A stretch of 64,000 nucleotides of DNA from Streptomyces sp. V2I9 (GTDB lineage: Bacteria; Actinomycetota; Actinomycetes; Streptomycetales; Streptomycetaceae): the NCBI RefSeq assembly GCF_030817475.1, contig NZ_JAUSZJ010000002.1:2099501-2163500 (forward strand), read 5' to 3'. Below the pieces are notes generated by a model. The model saw only the letters and a list, made by a program, of their open reading frames with translations. It searched no databases and was not told the DNA's origin. Position 1 is the stretch's first letter. The number at the start of each line of letters is the position of its first letter. The position numbers and the translations under genes are program-made. This document shows, piece by piece, positions 47,399 to 56,591 of the stretch.

Positions 47399-48934
47399 AT
47401 GGATGAACCATCCATGCCGTACACGCCGCCCCCGGCCCCGGACGCCGCCGCGCCGACCGCCCCTCCGACCCCGCCCGTCCCCCTGGCGGAACTCCTCGCC
47501 CGCGAGGACCTGGGCCTGCGCCGGATCGCGGGCCCGGCGGAGGCCGAGCTGCTCTGGGTACACACCTCGGAAATGGCGGACCCGTACCCGTACCTCCTCG
47601 GCGGGGAGCTGCTGCTGACGGCCGGGGTGCTGCTCACGGACCCGGATCACCAGCCGGACCACTACGTCTCCCGGCTGGTGGAGGCGGGGGCGGCGGCGCT
47701 GGGCTTCGGGGTCCGGCCGGTGCACGAGGTGGTGCCCCGAGGGCTGGTCGAGGCGTGCGACCGGTACGGACTGCCTCTGCTGGAGGTGCCCCCGGAAACC
47801 CCGTTCACCGCGATCGCGCGGGCGGTGTGGCGGCTGATGGCCGAGGCCCGCCACCGGGAGCTGCGCCGGGTGACCCGCGCCCAGCAGGCGCTGGCGACGG
47901 CGGCGGCCCGCCCCGACCCCGTACCGGCGGTGCTCCAGCAACTCGCGTCCCAGCTCGACGGCCGGGCCGTCCTGCTGACGGCGCGGGGCGAGGAGGTGCA
48001 CGCGGCGGGACGCGACGTGGGCCCGGAGGCGGTGGCCGCCCTGACCCGCCTGGCCCGCGTGGTGGCCGGCGACCGCCCCGGCGCCCCCGCCTCGGCCACG
48101 GACACGTACGGCGACACCCGCCTGTCCGCCTACGCGCTGGGCGGCGGCGAGGGCCTGGCCCTGACGCTGGCCGCCCGGCGGCGGGGACCGGGCGACCATA
48201 CGGTGGCGGGCATCGCGGTGGTCCTGCTGTCGCTGCTGGCGGCGCCCCACCAGGGGGCGGACGCGGCGAACCGCTCGGCGGCCCTGGTGCGGCTGCTGCT
48301 GGGCGCGTCCCCCTCCGAGGTGGCCCCGCTGCTCGGCGGCGGTCCCGGTTCCGGATCCGGCCTGTGGACGGTGGTCCACGCCCGCCGCACGGACGGCGCC
48401 CCGGCGGACGCCCTGACGGCCGGGGCACTGGGCGCGTCGCTGGGCACGGCCCTGGTCGACACGGGAGGCGGGGAAGGCAGGGGAGGCGGGGCCGGTTCCC
48501 CCGTCCGCCTGCTGCTGCCGGAGGGGAACGGGATCGCCCCGCAGCCCGGCTGGACCCTCGGCGCGTCCGCGCCCACCCCCGTCCCCGGTCTCGACGCCGC
48601 CGACTCCCTGGCCGCCCGCGCCCTGGCCCACGCGCGGGCGACCCGCGCTCCGCTGACGGTGGACACCCCCGTGAGCGGCCTGGCCGCCCTGGTCCCGCCC
48701 GGGCAGGCGGCCGCCCACGCCCGCGCCCTGCTCGCCCCGCTCACCGCGCCGCTGGCCGACACCTTGCGCTGCTGGCTCTCCCTGCACGGCAGCTGGGACC
48801 GTACGGCGGTGGCCCTCGCCGTCCACCGCAACACCGTCCGCCAGCGCATCGGGCGGTGCGGGGAGCTGCTGGGGAAGGACCTGGACGACATGGACGTACG
48901 GACGGAGCTGTGGTTCGCGCTGCGGCAGGGGTGA
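47399..48934 (+). CDS. PucR-family transcriptional regulator
   Basis: 511 residues. An N-terminal PucR purine-catabolism-type domain spans about residues 28-150 ([33 protein letters not shown]). A long middle domain follows. The C-terminal PucR helix-turn-helix lies in about 455-505 ([38 protein letters not shown]). Such regulators control nitrogen-compound catabolism, and this one is divergent from the ureohydrolase/ThDP operon, its likely target. Start ATG 47399 or ATG 47414; neither has a strong ribosome binding site. Confidence 0.88.
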   Translation: MDEPSMPYTPPPAPDAAAPTAPPTPPVPLAELLAREDLGLRRIAGPAEAELLWVHTSEMADPYPYLLGGELLLTAGVLLTDPDHQPDHYVSRLVEAGAAALGFGVRPVHEVVPRGLVEACDRYGLPLLEVPPETPFTAIARAVWRLMAEARHRELRRVTRAQQALATAAARPDPVPAVLQQLASQLDGRAVLLTARGEEVHAAGRDVGPEAVAALTRLARVVAGDRPGAPASATDTYGDTRLSAYALGGGEGLALTLAARRRGPGDHTVAGIAVVLLSLLAAPHQGADAANRSAALVRLLLGASPSEVAPLLGGGPGSGSGLWTVVHARRTDGAPADALTAGALGASLGTALVDTGGGEGRGGGAGSPVRLLLPEGNGIAPQPGWTLGASAPTPVPGLDAADSLAARALAHARATRAPLTVDTPVSGLAALVPPGQAAAHARALLAPLTAPLADTLRCWLSLHGSWDRTAVALAVHRNTVRQRIGRCGELLGKDLDDMDVRTELWFALRQG

Positions 48935-49064
48935 GCCGGGGCGTCGGGCCGGCCCGACGGGTCTCCGGCCTCCCCCTCACCGATGACTTTCCCCGCCCGG
49001 CGCGGTCCTCCTGATGTACACCGCGACGGCCCCGTCGCGCGTTTCCGGACAGGCGGTACCCACG

Positions 49065-49334
49065 ATGGACAAGCAGTTCACGGCAACTCTGCGGAAGAGC
49101 CCGGAGAAGGGCGGCTGGACCTATGTCGTGTGGCCCGAATCGGTCGCGTTCTTCGGCACCCGCGGCCTGGTGAAGGTCAGGGGAACCGTCGACGGCCACC
49201 CGTTCCGGAGTTCGTTCATGGCCCTGGGGGACGGCACCCACAAACTGCCGGTGAAGGCGGAGGTGCGCAAGGCGATCGGCAAGGAGGAAGGAGAAACCGT
49301 GACCGTGCGGCTGGAGGAGCGGATTTCCGGCTGA
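49065..49334 (+). CDS. DUF1905 domain protein
   Basis: 89 residues starting [18 protein letters not shown]. The beta-barrel-like DUF1905 pattern is visible ([52 protein letters not shown]). The function of the family is not known. An upstream in-frame ATG at 49014 would add 17 unlikely residues. It has no coupling with neighbours. Confidence 0.8.
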   Translation: MDKQFTATLRKSPEKGGWTYVVWPESVAFFGTRGLVKVRGTVDGHPFRSSFMALGDGTHKLPVKAEVRKAIGKEEGETVTVRLEERISG

Positions 49335-49440
49335 CCGGGGCAAGTCCGGGCACGGGCCCCGCACCTTTTCCCCTCCCGGCCCCCCTGCCGTGTACTCCAC
49401 GACCGCGGCTCGGTATGTTGCAGTGGCAAAGGGGGATCGC

Positions 49441-49731
49441 ATGGCACGGGATTACGACAGCCAGCTGCTGGAATCGGTAGGGGTAAGGCGTCGCAGGATG
49501 CGCGATGCCCTGATCTTCGGCGTGGGGCGCGCGCGGCGCACCGCCGACGAACGGCTCGGAAAGGTATTCGCGGGCATCGCCATCACCGCCGTGCTCTGCG
49601 CCGGATGTGTCGGCTGGTCCTTCCTCCAGCACACCCTGGACAAACAGAAGGCGGAGCAGGAGAAGCAGCAGCGGCAGGCCCAGCGGTACGCACCGCCGGG
49701 GCATTCTTCCGACACCGGGAAGAGTCGCTGA
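49441..49731 (+). CDS. Small single-pass membrane protein at the head of the type VII locus
   Basis: 96 residues: MARDYDSQLLESVGVRRRRMRDALIFG, a transmembrane helix (VFAGIAITAVLCAGCVGWSFL, about residues 40-62), then a charged Lys/Gln-rich coil (KQKAEQEKQQRQAQ). AAGGGGGA precedes the ATG. TATGTT at 49413-49418 is a possible -10 box. Small proteins of this kind begin many Streptomyces type VII loci, but the function is unknown. Confidence 0.75.
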   Translation: MARDYDSQLLESVGVRRRRMRDALIFGVGRARRTADERLGKVFAGIAITAVLCAGCVGWSFLQHTLDKQKAEQEKQQRQAQRYAPPGHSSDTGKSR

Positions 49732-49884
49732 TCAACTCCCGCCGCACAGCGACGGAACGGGCGGAGTTTCACCGGCATGCGCGGTGGGCGACTTTTCGCC
49801 GAACCGGGCATTTCCCCAGCCACCCAAAGCCTTTTGCCCAATTGGCCCGAATTTTCGGAACATCACGATGATAGGTTCCCGTAA
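49732..49884 (+). promoter_or_regulatory. AT-richer promoter region of the eccD operon
   Basis: This stretch is visibly richer in A and T than its neighbours (for example 49830-49880). TAGGTT at 49872-49877 is a near-consensus -10 and would start transcription about 49884-49886, on or beside the first GTG of eccD at 49885. No Shine-Dalgarno sequence is seen, so eccD mRNA may be leaderless. No good -35 at normal spacing was found. Confidence 0.45.
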
Positions 49885-51243
49885 GTGGTGAGCACAGCAA
49901 TGACGTCCCGCTCGGAACTGAGCCGGGTGACCCTGGTCGGCGAGCGGCGCCGGGCCGACATCGTGCTGCCCTCGGACACCCCCATCGGTCAACTCCTGCC
50001 GGACATACTCCAGTTGCTGGACGATCGGGCGGCATCGCGGCCGCTGACACGGCAGTTGATCACCTCCGACGGCTCGGCCCTGCCGCACGACAGCACACTC
50101 GCGTCGGCGGGGGTCAGCGACGGCGCCGTGCTGCGTCTGGTCCGGACCCACGCGGCACCGCCCGCCCCGGTGGTCCACGACGTCACGGACCAGGTGGCCG
50201 AGGATCTCGACGTGCGGGCATGGCGCTGGCGGCCGGCCGCGCGCAGGGTCGCCGCCGGCGCGTCGGCCGTGGCGTTCGCGGTGATCGCCGCCCTCCTGGC
50301 CCGGCGTGACGTCCCGCTCGGCACGCTGGCCGTGGTGCTGGCGGGTGTCACCGCCGCACTCCTGGTCGGCGGCGCGCTGTGCGCCCGGATCGGGGAGGGC
50401 AACCGCGGACTGGCGACCGCCCTGCTGTTCGTCTCGGGCGGTCTCGGCGTCCTCACGGCCTGGACCGCGGCCGACGCGTACGGCTGGTCGGGCCCGGCGC
50501 GGCTCGCCGCGGTGGCGACGGCGGTGGTCCTGGGCCTGGTGCTGCTCGGCCTCTTCTCGCCTCTCGGCCGCGGGGGCCTGGTCGGTGCGGCCGCTACGGC
50601 GGCCGTCGCCGCGGCCTGGGAGGCGGTGGCGGCCGTGGAACCGGATCCGGCCCGGCTGGGCGCCGTGATGGCGGTCTTCTCCGTGGTACTGCTCGGCATG
50701 CTGCCCCGGCTCGCCCTGATGGCTTCCGGTCTCACCGCGCTCGACGACCGGCGGTCGGGCGGGGTGTCGGTCAGCCGCCACGACGTCGCCGACGCGCTGG
50801 CCGCCACGCACCGCGGGCTCGCCCTGGCGACCGTGGTCACCGCGGTCTCGGCGACCGCCGCGGGCTGGCTCCTCACCCTCGCCGGAAGACCGACCGTGTG
50901 GACCGTGCTCCTGCCCTCACTGGTGGCGGTGGTGCTGCTCTCGCGGGCGCGTGCGTTCCCGCTGGTCGCCGAGGTGGTGGCGCTGTTCGCGGCGGCGGCG
51001 GTCCTGCTCGTACGCCTGGTGATGCTGTGGATGGAGCAGTCGTCCGGCAGCGTGGGCCCCGTCCTCGTGCTCGGCGTGACGGCGCTGCTGCCGCTGCTCG
51101 CGCTGGCGATGGAGCCTCCGGAGCATGTCCAGGTACGGCTGCGGCGCACCGCCGACCTGGTCGAGTCCATCGGCATGGTGGGGCTGTTCCCGCTCGCCGT
51201 CGGTGTGTTCGGCGTGTACGGCCAGTTGCTCGGCAAGTTCTGA
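49885..51243 (+). CDS. eccD: EccD-like type VII secretion integral membrane protein
   Basis: About 452 residues. The N-terminal about 90 residues form a ubiquitin-like (YukD) domain (RVTLVGERRRADIVLPSDTPIG, LTRQLITSDGSALPHDSTLAS). About 11 hydrophobic helices follow. This is the EccD layout, the channel-forming subunit of ESX machines. Starts at GTG 49885, GTG 49888 or ATG 49900 are all possible; 49885 fits a leaderless transcript. The ATPase genes follow in the same direction. Confidence 0.88.
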   Translation: MVSTAMTSRSELSRVTLVGERRRADIVLPSDTPIGQLLPDILQLLDDRAASRPLTRQLITSDGSALPHDSTLASAGVSDGAVLRLVRTHAAPPAPVVHDVTDQVAEDLDVRAWRWRPAARRVAAGASAVAFAVIAALLARRDVPLGTLAVVLAGVTAALLVGGALCARIGEGNRGLATALLFVSGGLGVLTAWTAADAYGWSGPARLAAVATAVVLGLVLLGLFSPLGRGGLVGAAATAAVAAAWEAVAAVEPDPARLGAVMAVFSVVLLGMLPRLALMASGLTALDDRRSGGVSVSRHDVADALAATHRGLALATVVTAVSATAAGWLLTLAGRPTVWTVLLPSLVAVVLLSRARAFPLVAEVVALFAAAAVLLVRLVMLWMEQSSGSVGPVLVLGVTALLPLLALAMEPPEHVQVRLRRTADLVESIGMVGLFPLAVGVFGVYGQLLGKF

Positions 51244-51295
51244 CATTCATGCGGGACGGCTCCGGTGGGGCATCGGAGCGGAGGGGAAGGCAGCC

Positions 51296-52489
51296 ATGCC
51301 GAACGCGGACAACTGGCAGCGCGATGTGCTGCGCGATCTGAGGAGTACGCCTCAGCCTCCGCAGGCTCCGCCGCAGCCGCAGCCGCAGCCGCAGCCGCAG
51401 GAACGTCCCGGCACCCCGGCGCGGACACCACCCCACCCGCGCTCCCCCGGACAGGCACCGGCCCCGAGGACCTCCGCCGCTGCCGCACCCGCCACCCCGT
51501 GGCCCGCGCAACGCGCGGCGGCGCCGCCCGCCGCCACTCCCCCGGCCCGCACGCGACGGCCGGCCCCGTCCCCCGACTCGCGGCCCGTCGTGGACGGCGC
51601 GCTGGCCGGAACGGCCCGACGCCCCCTGAGGGGTGAGCCCGCAGCGGTCCGGGTGTCGCGGGCGATACGCCGGATCGTGTCCTCGTCGGCGGCGCGCGAG
51701 GTCACCGAGCTGACCCGCACCGCCGAGTGCATCCAGCAGCCGGTGACCACCGGCCGGCAGATCTCCGTCACCTCCATCCGGGGCGGTGCCGGCAAGACGA
51801 CGGTGGCCGCCCTGCTCGGCACGGCGTACGCGCACCACCGCCAGGACCCGGTCCTCCTGGTGGAGGCCGACCCGGCGCTCGGCTCGCTGCCCCTGCGTCT
51901 CGGCGCGGAGGCGCTGCGCTGGACCACGGCAGATCTGGCGGACCTCGTGGAACCGCAGATGTCGCTGCTCGACGTCACCGGCTACCTCGTCCAGCTCCCC
52001 GGCAACGCCTGGCTGCTGCCCGGCAGTCAGGGCCGGATCGGGGCGATGCTGGACACCTCGGCGTACGAGCGGGTCATGGTCGCGCTCCGGCGCTACTTCG
52101 GAGTGACCGTGGTCGACTGCGAGACCCTGCCCGCCGAGGTCGCCCGTGTCGCGCTCTCCGCCTCCCAGGCCCGCGTGCTGGCCGCCCCCGCCACGCTGGA
52201 CGGCATCACCAGCACGTACGCGGTCCTCCAGTGGATGCAGGGGCTGCCCCGCCACATGATCGCCGGCACCGTGGTGGCTCTCACCAGCATGACGGCCCGT
52301 CCCGGCATCGACGTGGAGGCCGCCGCCGAGAAGCTGCGGTCCACCGGCGCGGCCGTCCACGTGCTGCCCTACGACCGGCACCTCGCGGCGGGCGGCGCAC
52401 TCCGCACCGAACTCCTCGCCCGGCCCACGCGGCTGGCGGCCACCCGGTTGGCCGCCGAGGTCTTCCAGCTCTCCCAGAAGCGCAGGTGA
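51296..52489 (+). CDS. MinD/ParA-like ATPase of the type VII locus
   Basis: 397 residues. The first about 130 residues are disordered and Pro/Gln/Ala-rich, with a PQPQPQPQPQ run encoded by a CCGCAG microsatellite (51372-51400). A MinD-type P-loop domain follows (Walker A TSIRGGAGKTTVAALLG, VLLVEADPALGSLPLRLG, VTVVDCETLP). This organisation resembles EspI/ESX MinD-like proteins, which regulate secretion in mycobacteria. GGAGGGGAAGG precedes the ATG. Confidence 0.85.
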   Translation: MPNADNWQRDVLRDLRSTPQPPQAPPQPQPQPQPQERPGTPARTPPHPRSPGQAPAPRTSAAAAPATPWPAQRAAAPPAATPPARTRRPAPSPDSRPVVDGALAGTARRPLRGEPAAVRVSRAIRRIVSSSAAREVTELTRTAECIQQPVTTGRQISVTSIRGGAGKTTVAALLGTAYAHHRQDPVLLVEADPALGSLPLRLGAEALRWTTADLADLVEPQMSLLDVTGYLVQLPGNAWLLPGSQGRIGAMLDTSAYERVMVALRRYFGVTVVDCETLPAEVARVALSASQARVLAAPATLDGITSTYAVLQWMQGLPRHMIAGTVVALTSMTARPGIDVEAAAEKLRSTGAAVHVLPYDRHLAAGGALRTELLARPTRLAATRLAAEVFQLSQKRR

Positions 52490-52494
52490 CCCCG

Positions 52495-52602
52495 ATGCGG
52501 TCCACCGCCACCGCCGCTTCCACCACGGCCGCTTCCGCCACCACTGCTTCCGTCACCGCCGCTTCCGCCACCGCCACCCCTCCCGCCGGACCACGCCGAT
52601 GA
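52495..52602 (+). CDS. 35-residue Ala/Ser/Thr-repeat peptide overlapping eccC
   Basis: A short frame starting MRSTATAASTTAASATTASV and ending AGPRR. It lies in the only gap between the MinD-like gene and eccC, and its stop overlaps the eccC ATG (ATGA). A 15-base unit related to GCTTCCGCCACCGCC repeats about four times between 52515 and 52575. It may be a coupling leader peptide or simply noncoding repeat; no ribosome binding site stronger than GCAGG is present. Confidence 0.35.
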   Translation: MRSTATAASTTAASATTASVTAASATATPPAGPRR

Positions 52603-55600
52603 GCACCCGACTGATCCACCGCCCCGCCCGGACCGCCCGTCCCCCGGCCGCGCCCGCGCCCCGCACCATCGAGGCGCCGCCCAACCTCCCCGAGGGGAAG
52701 GCGGGCAACATCGCGATGTCCCTGCTGCCGGTCGCCGGGGTCATGTCGTCCGTCGTGATGATGACGGTGGTCCGCAACAGCCAGTTCGCCGCCCTCGGCG
52801 CGATCATCCTCGTGGTCACCGTCATCGGCTCCGTGGCGCTGCTCTTCTCCCAGCGCGGCAAGGCCCAGCGCACCCGCCGCACGCAGCGCGAGGCGTATCT
52901 CGCCTACGTGGAGGACCTGCGTGAGGAGTTCTCCGCCGAGGAACGCGAGCGGCGCGAGCGCGCGGACGTGCTGAACCCGCCCCCGTACGCCCTGTACGAC
53001 ATCGTGCGGGACCCGGCCCGCCTCTGGGAGCGGCGCAGGATCGACGACGACTTCCTGCGGGTGCGGATCGGTACCGGTGAGATGCCGGTACGCGATCTGG
53101 GGATCGCCGAACCGGGCTCGACCGTGCTCACCCCGCCCGACCTGTTCATGCTCAACGAGGCGTCCGCGCTGGTGAACCGGTTCCGCAACGGCACCGAACT
53201 CCCGCTGACCGTCCCGCTGGACCGGATCGGCAACGTCAGCGTGGTCGGACCCCGCGAGGACTGTCTTCGGGTGGCCCGTGCCCTGCTGGTCCAGGCCGCA
53301 GCCCTGCACGCGCCCGACGACGTGGCCATCGCACTCGCCGCGCCGGGCGACCGGACGGCCGACTGGGAGTGGGCCAAGTGGCTGCCGCACCTGCTGGACA
53401 CCGAGCAGTTCGACGGGCCGGTGGCCGCCCGCCGCATCGCCCCGTCCGCACCGCAGCTCGCCCGTCGGCTCGGCCCCGAGCTGCGCCGCCGCGCGTCGTA
53501 CGCGGCCGAGGTCAGGCGCGGTCTGGCCGGGAAGGACGCCCTGTCCATGAACTCCCGGCTGCTCGTCGTGACCGACGGGCACGGCGAGGACGCCGTCGAT
53601 CTGCCGCGCCCGGACGACGCCGTCGGCCTCCGCGAGATGGGCGTCACCGTCCTGCACCTGGTGGAGCGGCGGGTGCAGGAGCCGGGACAGGTCAGCGTAC
53701 GGATCACCGTCGACGGCACGGACGTGACCGTCGAGGACCTGCGCACGCCGGAGCCCGTGGAGGCGCACGGCACGGTGGACGAAGCCGGCGTCCCGTTCGC
53801 CGAGGGCCTGGCGAGGATGCTCGCACCGCTGCGCCTGTCCGCCGAGTCGCTGGTCGACGCCCCGCTGTCCGGACCGGTGGAGTTCGCGGCGATGCTCGGC
53901 ATCGACGACGTGGCCCGGCTCGACCTGGACCGGCTGTGGGCGCCTCGGGGCGAACGCGCGTTCCTGCGCGTTCCGATCGGCGTCAGCGACTCCCACGAGC
54001 CGGTGCTGCTGGACCTCAAGGAGTCCTCGGAGCTGGGGATGGGCCCGCACGGGCTGTGTGTGGGCGCGACGGGTTCGGGAAAGTCCGAACTGCTGCGCAC
54101 CCTGGTCCTCGCCCTGGTGGCGACGCATCCGCCGGAAGACCTGGCGCTCGTGCTGGTCGACTACAAGGGCGGGGCGACCTTCGCGCCGTTCGCGGAGCTG
54201 CCGCACGTGGCCGGGGTCATCACCAACCTGGAGAACCAGGCGGGGCTCGTCGAGCGCGTCCACTCCTCGCTCGCCGGTGAGGTCAAGCGCCGCCAGCAGG
54301 CACTGAAGGACGCGGGGAACGTCGCGGACATCGGGGACTACGCCGCGCTGCGCGCCGAGAAGCGGCCGGACCTGGACCCGCTGCCGCACCTGTTCGTGGT
54401 GATCGACGAGTTCGGCGAACTGCTCACCGCCAAACCGGACTTCATCGACCTGTTCCTCTCCATCGGGCGGATCGGCCGCTCCATCGGCGTCCATCTGCTG
54501 CTCTCCAGCCAGCGCATCGAGGGCGGCAAGCTCAAGGGCCTGGACACCTATCTCTCCTACCGGCTCGGGCTGCGGACCTTCTCCGCGGACGAGTCACGGA
54601 CCGTCCTGGACACCACGGACGCCTTCCATCTGCCGCCGCTGCCCGGTTTCGGCTACCTGAAGGTCGACACGAGCCATTACGCGCGGTTCAAGGCGGGCTA
54701 CGTGTCAGGGGGTTACCGCGGCCCGGTCCGCAGCCAGGACGCGGCGGAGACCGGACCGCTGGCGCTGCCGTACGAAGCGTTCAACACCCTGGCCGGGCCG
54801 GACGAGGCCCGGACGTCCCCGGAACCGGCGTCCCGCCGACGGGAGACCGGCCCGACCGAACTCGGCATCATGGTCGAGCAGTTGACCGGCGTCGCCGACC
54901 CCGTACGGAGCATCTGGCTGCCGCCGCTGCCCACCGCCACCGCGCTGGACACCGTCGCCGGCCCGCTGGACATCGGCCCGGACGGGATGCGGCTGACCGG
55001 TACGGACACGGCGGGCGGCCGCCGCCCCCTCCGCGTCCCTGTCGGACTGCTCGACGACCCGGCCCGGCAGTGGCAGGGGCAGTGGTACCTGGACCTGACG
55101 GTGGCGGGCGGCCATGTGGCGGTGATCGGCGGCCCGCAATCGGGCAAGACGACGCTGCTGCGCACCCTCGTCCTCTCCCTCGCGCTCACCCACACCCCGC
55201 GCGAGATCGGCGTGTACGGACTCGACCTCGTCGGCGGCGGTCTCCAGGCGCTGTCGGGGCTGCCGCACGTCGGAGGCATCGCGGGCCGCGCCGACCGGGA
55301 ACGGGCGGCGCGCACCGTCGAGGAGGTCCGCACGATGCTCGCGCTGCGCGAGGACCTCTTCCGCGAGCACGGCATCGACTCGGTCGAGCAGCTGCGCACC
55401 CTGCACGCGAGCGGCCGGCTGCCCGAGCTCGCCTCCGCGGAGGTCCTCCTGGTCATCGACGGTTTCGGCGCGCTGCGCGACGATTTCGACGAGCTCGACG
55501 ACGCGATCGCCGACATCCTCAAGCGCGGCGGCGGGTACGGCATCCACGTCGTCGCGGGCATGCTGCGCTGGAACGACGTACGCATCGCCATCCAGTCCAA

Positions 55601-56591
55601 CTTCGGCACCCGTGTCGAGCTGCGTCTCAACGACCCCGGCGAGTCCAGCATCGACCGCAAGCTCGCCGAGACGCTGTCGCCGGACGAGCCCGGCCGGGTC
55701 CTCACCGATGCCAAGCTCTTCGCCCAGGTGGCGCTTCCGCGCACGGACGGCGTCGCCGACACGGTGGACCTCGGGGCGGTCCTGGAGCGCTCGGCCCGTA
55801 CGGTCCGAGCCACCTGGAGCGGCGAAGTCGCCCAGCCTGTGAGGGTGTTGCCCCACATCCTGGAGCCGCACTCGCTGCCGGGGCCGGCGGCCGAGCCCAC
55901 CCGCGTACCGATCGGGCTCGATCAGTCGGCGCTCGCCCCCGTCCTGCTCGACCTGTTCCACCACGACCAGCACCTGCTGGTGCTGGGGGACAGCGAGTGC
56001 GGCAAGACGAACCTGCTGCGGACCGTCGCGCACGGGCTCGTCGACCGGTACGGCGAGGACGAGCTGGTGTTCGCCGTGATGGATCCGCGGCGCTCGCTGC
56101 GCGGCGCGGTGCCGGAAGAGTTCAACGGCGGCTACGCGTACAACGCGAAGCTGTGCGCGGGCCTTTCGGCGGGCATCGCCACCGAACTGGAGAAGCGCCT
56201 GCCCGACGAGAACGCCCGCCTGGAGGACCTGGAACCGGGCCGCTGGGGCAAGGGCCCGCGCATCGTGGTCCTGGTGGACGACTACGACGTGCTCACGACC
56301 GCCGGGCAGTCGCCGCTGTCGCCGTTCCTCCCGTACATCCCGTCGGCGGTGGACATCGGCCTCCACTTCGTCCTGACGCGCCGGGTCGCCGGTGCGTCGC
56401 GGGGCATGTACGAACCGCTGGTGCAGGGGCTGCGGGAATCGGGGGCCTCGGCCCTGGTGATGGCGGGCGACCGGAGCGAGGGCCAGCTCTTCCCGGGCGT
56501 GTACGCCTCCCAACAGGCGGCGGGGCGTGGTGTGTTCATCCGTCGCGGCCAGCCGAACCGTCTGATCCAGACGGTCTGCGCGCCGACCTGA
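52599..56591 (+). CDS. eccC: EccC-type FtsK/SpoIIIE secretion ATPase
   Basis: 1330 residues, a single-chain EccCa-EccCb form. Two N-terminal transmembrane helices lie at about 40-85 (AMSLLPVAGVMSSVVMMTVV and AALGAIILVVTVIGSVALLF). Three FtsK-like ATPase domains follow. D1 has Walker A GATGSGKSE near residue 488 and Walker B LFVVIDEFGE. D2 has GGPQSGKTT near 844 and LLVIDGFG, lacking the Glu. D3 has GDSECGKTN near 1129 and VVLVDDYD. It is the motor that recognises and exports WXG100 partners. Confidence 0.93.
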   Translation: MSTRLIHRPARTARPPAAPAPRTIEAPPNLPEGKAGNIAMSLLPVAGVMSSVVMMTVVRNSQFAALGAIILVVTVIGSVALLFSQRGKAQRTRRTQREAYLAYVEDLREEFSAEERERRERADVLNPPPYALYDIVRDPARLWERRRIDDDFLRVRIGTGEMPVRDLGIAEPGSTVLTPPDLFMLNEASALVNRFRNGTELPLTVPLDRIGNVSVVGPREDCLRVARALLVQAAALHAPDDVAIALAAPGDRTADWEWAKWLPHLLDTEQFDGPVAARRIAPSAPQLARRLGPELRRRASYAAEVRRGLAGKDALSMNSRLLVVTDGHGEDAVDLPRPDDAVGLREMGVTVLHLVERRVQEPGQVSVRITVDGTDVTVEDLRTPEPVEAHGTVDEAGVPFAEGLARMLAPLRLSAESLVDAPLSGPVEFAAMLGIDDVARLDLDRLWAPRGERAFLRVPIGVSDSHEPVLLDLKESSELGMGPHGLCVGATGSGKSELLRTLVLALVATHPPEDLALVLVDYKGGATFAPFAELPHVAGVITNLENQAGLVERVHSSLAGEVKRRQQALKDAGNVADIGDYAALRAEKRPDLDPLPHLFVVIDEFGELLTAKPDFIDLFLSIGRIGRSIGVHLLLSSQRIEGGKLKGLDTYLSYRLGLRTFSADESRTVLDTTDAFHLPPLPGFGYLKVDTSHYARFKAGYVSGGYRGPVRSQDAAETGPLALPYEAFNTLAGPDEARTSPEPASRRRETGPTELGIMVEQLTGVADPVRSIWLPPLPTATALDTVAGPLDIGPDGMRLTGTDTAGGRRPLRVPVGLLDDPARQWQGQWYLDLTVAGGHVAVIGGPQSGKTTLLRTLVLSLALTHTPREIGVYGLDLVGGGLQALSGLPHVGGIAGRADRERAARTVEEVRTMLALREDLFREHGIDSVEQLRTLHASGRLPELASAEVLLVIDGFGALRDDFDELDDAIADILKRGGGYGIHVVAGMLRWNDVRIAIQSNFGTRVELRLNDPGESSIDRKLAETLSPDEPGRVLTDAKLFAQVALPRTDGVADTVDLGAVLERSARTVRATWSGEVAQPVRVLPHILEPHSLPGPAAEPTRVPIGLDQSALAPVLLDLFHHDQHLLVLGDSECGKTNLLRTVAHGLVDRYGEDELVFAVMDPRRSLRGAVPEEFNGGYAYNAKLCAGLSAGIATELEKRLPDENARLEDLEPGRWGKGPRIVVLVDDYDVLTTAGQSPLSPFLPYIPSAVDIGLHFVLTRRVAGASRGMYEPLVQGLRESGASALVMAGDRSEGQLFPGVYASQQAAGRGVFIRRGQPNRLIQTVCAPT

